Source of the DNA: Selaginella tamariscina | Lineage: Eukaryota > Streptophyta > Lycopodiopsida > Selaginellales > Selaginellaceae | DNA: 64,000 nucleotides | Assembly (NCBI GenBank): GCA_003024785.1 | Contig: PUQB01000935.1 | Coordinates: 1-64,000 of the forward strand | Direction: 5' to 3' | Shown: one piece after another, positions 61,560 to 64,000 of the stretch | Layout of the letters: every line of letters starts with the position of its first letter | How positions within the stretch are numbered: position 1 is the stretch's first letter | Position numbers and translations under genes: made by a program | The notes under the pieces: generated by a model | Databases searched by the model: none | What the model saw: only the letters and a program-made list of their open reading frames with translations | Told to the model about the DNA's origin: nothing

Positions 61560-62906
61560 AGTCGATCTGAGGATTTGCAACAACGAACCATGGCATGCCC
61601 AAAATGATGGGAGTCGACCGAGTCTTGATCAAGTTGAAGGAAATTGAACAGTTGAATGCCCATGACTGCAAGAGAAAGGTTTGGTAGCATGGTAACTGCG
61701 CAGAAACAATTAGATGACCATCGCCACCTCTACAAGAACTGCACACTTCAACTTCACCACCGAAATGCCATGTTGAGTTGCAAAAGTGTCATCCATGAAA
61801 GCATGCATTTGCACCAGTGTTAACAGGGCAAACTCCTTAGCTCTCGATTATTAAGATGAATGTGTACAGAAACTTGAGTGATGGAATGGTATGAGCAGCA
61901 CCAATGGAGCCTGCACCTACGTCCAACTTCGTGGCTCTAGACGAAGTGAACATTGAAGTTTTCCGACTGAACTTCAGCTTCAACTTCATGCATCTTGAAC
62001 TTCTTGGTTTTAATAGGACATTCTGCTGCCTTGTGTCCTACTTCACCACAATACAAACATAGATTCTCATTGCAGCGACGTTGCTTCTCAGCAGCGGAAA
62101 AGTGAACCACGCTTGTATTTCTCAACCTTCATAGGAACTACTCTAGAAGGTGTCGCAGGAGTATGTACCACAGCTGCAGGATTGGTTTGCAGGAACTGTT
62201 GACAGGATTTTTCCTAACGACACTCAAACAAGCGGTTGTCGCAGCAAACGGCCTATTGCATGATCTCCACTAATGTTTGGGCATCCGGTAATGTAAGGAG
62301 AAGGTCCTTCACGTCATCCCTCAACCCAAAACAGAAGTGTTTAATCAATGTAGTCTCGTCCTATGGAATGTTCGTGCAAAGTTACTGAAATTCGGATGCA
62401 TAAAAAAGTTGGTCGAGATCCTTGTGTGAGTTTTCGTAACTTTGTGCATGCGGAACGGTACTTCGGGATCTCCAAAGCAAGCTTCAAAGGCAGCCATGAA
62501 ACCTTCAAAGTCTTTCATCAATGGGTTGTCACGCTCTAGCAAAGGGGCAACCCAAGCCCGTGAAAATCCAATTAGTAGGGATGCCAAAAGGGCAACCTTT
62601 TGTGCATCAGTCAAGTAGCGTGGTTGCATGCGGATCAAAAGCCTGATCTAATTCAGGAACCCTTGGAAATCGGCACGATTGCCATTGAACTTTTCTGGCA
62701 TGCTGATCTTCGGCTCCGAAGAAGTACAATGGAGAGGAAACCACGGATGCTTGAGAGAGAGCTTGCGCAGCAGCCTTGGAGGATGCATCAGCAGCTGCAT
62801 GCGCCGCGTTGGTGGAACCTTGCAGATCTGTGACCACTTGGCGCAAAGTGGCCAGCTCATGAAGCAATATTTGGTGCTCGCATTGAAATTGCTCAAACTC
62901 GGCCAT
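61560..62906 (-). pseudogene. Gag and protease of element 5
   Basis: The start at 62,906 gives MAEFEQFQCEHQILLHELA. The zinc knuckle reads CLYCGEVGHKAAECP near 62,060-62,015. The protease region near 61,830-61,740 lies over frame shifts (TLVQMHAF instead of TGANACF). LGMPWFVVANPQIDW marks its end at about 61,600. Confidence 0.8.
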
Positions 62907-64000
62907 GATCTATGAAAGAAAAAAAGAAAAACGAAGGAGAAGAATCAAGGAAAAAAAAGTAGCTGAAATCGGAAAGCTATGAAAGTAGTTATTATCAAAC
63001 TGTCAAGCCATGATCCAGGAATAAGGAAGTGAGCAAGATTCCGAGAACAAGGAAGCTTGACTCAGAAGCAGGACAAGGAGTAGGACAGAGAGCAGGACAG
63101 GAACTAGGAATCAAGAAAAAGACAAAAGCAGGAGGCAAGGAACAAGACAAGATAAGAACAAGACAAGACAAGATTAATCGTAGAAAGACTGGTGTTGATA
63201 GTAATTGATTGTACAACAATTAGGTGGAAGCTTTTATACTCACAACTCCAAGCTAATCTGGTCATGAGCTATCGATTGGTTGTTAAGTTAAACTCATTAA
63301 GTATATTTCTATTGCAAATAAGATTATATACTTGCTTAGTTTATGAAATAGGAAAACAAGGAGGGAGGCCTCTATCACACATATTAAGTAAGATATGTGG
63401 GAAAAGCATGCAAGAGACTGAGAGTGTCTAGCCCCACTAGCATAAGCCTAGCTTATATCATTAATGCACACCCTTAACTTCCAATCAATAGGGTTATGTC
63501 ACACCTTAAGGATAACCTACCCTTAGCATTAGCAAATCCACACTATTATACATGGGTATGTCGCATTTATGAGTTTAGATAACTCCTTTTGTTTGGTAGA
63601 TTGCACACACCTAGGAGGTTTTGACAGAGTATATGTTCTACTAGTTAAATGGGTTTTCTTTATTAGGTTCTTGAGGGTTCACATAGGGGTTTTAGAGTTT
63701 GCACCTATGAGTCATGTTCATGGCATAAGGTGATATCTTGAGTTTCAAGGGCTATGGTGAGACATCCGCTTAAGGAAGGTTAAGTCTTGTAATTAAATGT
63801 GCTAGTTGGCACACTTGGTTAGGAGGGTGTGAACATGTTTAGGGCTTGAACAACCTAACCTCGTTAACAGAAGCCTTTCCGTGAAGCACTCGTGTATTTG
63901 GAGTTGTCTAAACCTAGCTTTACGGAATTTGCTTAATAAAACACTCGTGTTTGCCTACGGTGCACACTCATGTCCTCATTAAGTACTAGCCTAGATCTAG

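Larger units (their letters stand above)
55807..63270 (-). mobile_element. Ty3/gypsy chromovirus, element 5, with nested family B LTR
   Basis: The 3' LTR is 55,807-56,248 and the truncated 5' LTR is 63,001-63,270. On the minus strand the order is gag 62,906-61,937, protease about 61,840-61,560, Ser/Pro-rich linker, reverse transcriptase about 60,840-60,060, RNase H split into 60,060-60,005 and 58,257-57,860, integrase 57,680-56,650, and a chromodomain remnant near 56,470. The family B insertion (58,258-60,004) interrupts RNase H. The 5' LTR lacks its U3 repeats, so the element has no complete promoter. Confidence 0.9.
55078..64000 (+). mobile_element. Family B LTR, split by chromovirus insertions, open at the window end
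   Basis: Segments 55,078-55,157, 55,687-55,806 and 63,271-64,000 match successive parts of the family B LTR at 58,258-60,004. Landmarks are TATTTAGTGAT near 55,720, ACACTCGTGTTTGCCTACGG near 63,940 and CATTAAGTACTAGCCTAGAT at the end. The copy continues beyond the window. It hosts a solo LTR and element 5. Confidence 0.75.

Overview
The window looks like nuclear DNA of a land plant, probably a non-seed plant, with a lycophyte as my best guess. The clues are a plastid-type arogenate dehydratase, a long intronless PPR protein, chromodomain Ty3/gypsy elements, plant-type AT-rich GT-AG introns (one only 55 bases long) and very many CA/TG/GA microsatellites. The lineage is inferred, not shown.

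Region 1 (1-21,300) is genic. An arogenate dehydratase gene (+, 1770-3048) carries several small deletions. An unrecognised multi-exon gene (+, 4741-8274) runs tail to tail into a 29-exon exoribonuclease gene (-, 16308-8326). I read the latter as DIS3L-like: a CR3/PIN-like N terminus with a degenerate PIN site, cold-shock domains, an RNB domain with its four aspartates, and a short S1-like end. Upstream on the same strand is an unrecognised gene (-, about 18060-16462) whose protein is mostly short tandem repeats.

Region 2 (21,339-44,879) is transposons. Two Ty3/gypsy chromoviruses lie head to tail and share a middle LTR (LTR-internal-LTR-internal-LTR, 21,339-33,865, minus strand). A solo LTR and a MITE-like element sit inside the first. 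Next come a decayed gypsy element of another family (about 34,130-37,230) and a plus-strand chromovirus (39,054-44,500) nested inside a second LTR family ('family B', 38,003-44,879). The chromoviruses appear to be self-primed: the sequence just inside the 5' LTR is complementary to the predicted 5' end of the element RNA.

Region 3 (46,600-51,530) is a degraded duplicate of 15,600-20,520. It holds a truncated DIS3L 5' end, a remnant of the tandem-repeat gene, an internal inversion and two large palindromes. A PPR gene follows (-, 53,379-51,708).

Region 4 (54,100-64,000) is again nested transposons. A family B copy contains a chromovirus solo LTR with a perfect target duplication and a whole chromovirus (55,807-63,270), which itself contains a 1.75-kb family B LTR with a perfect target duplication.

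The arogenate dehydratase, DIS3L and PPR genes all show small reading-frame breaks, most of them apparent one-base losses. Either the assembly has uncorrected indel errors or the genes are decaying.
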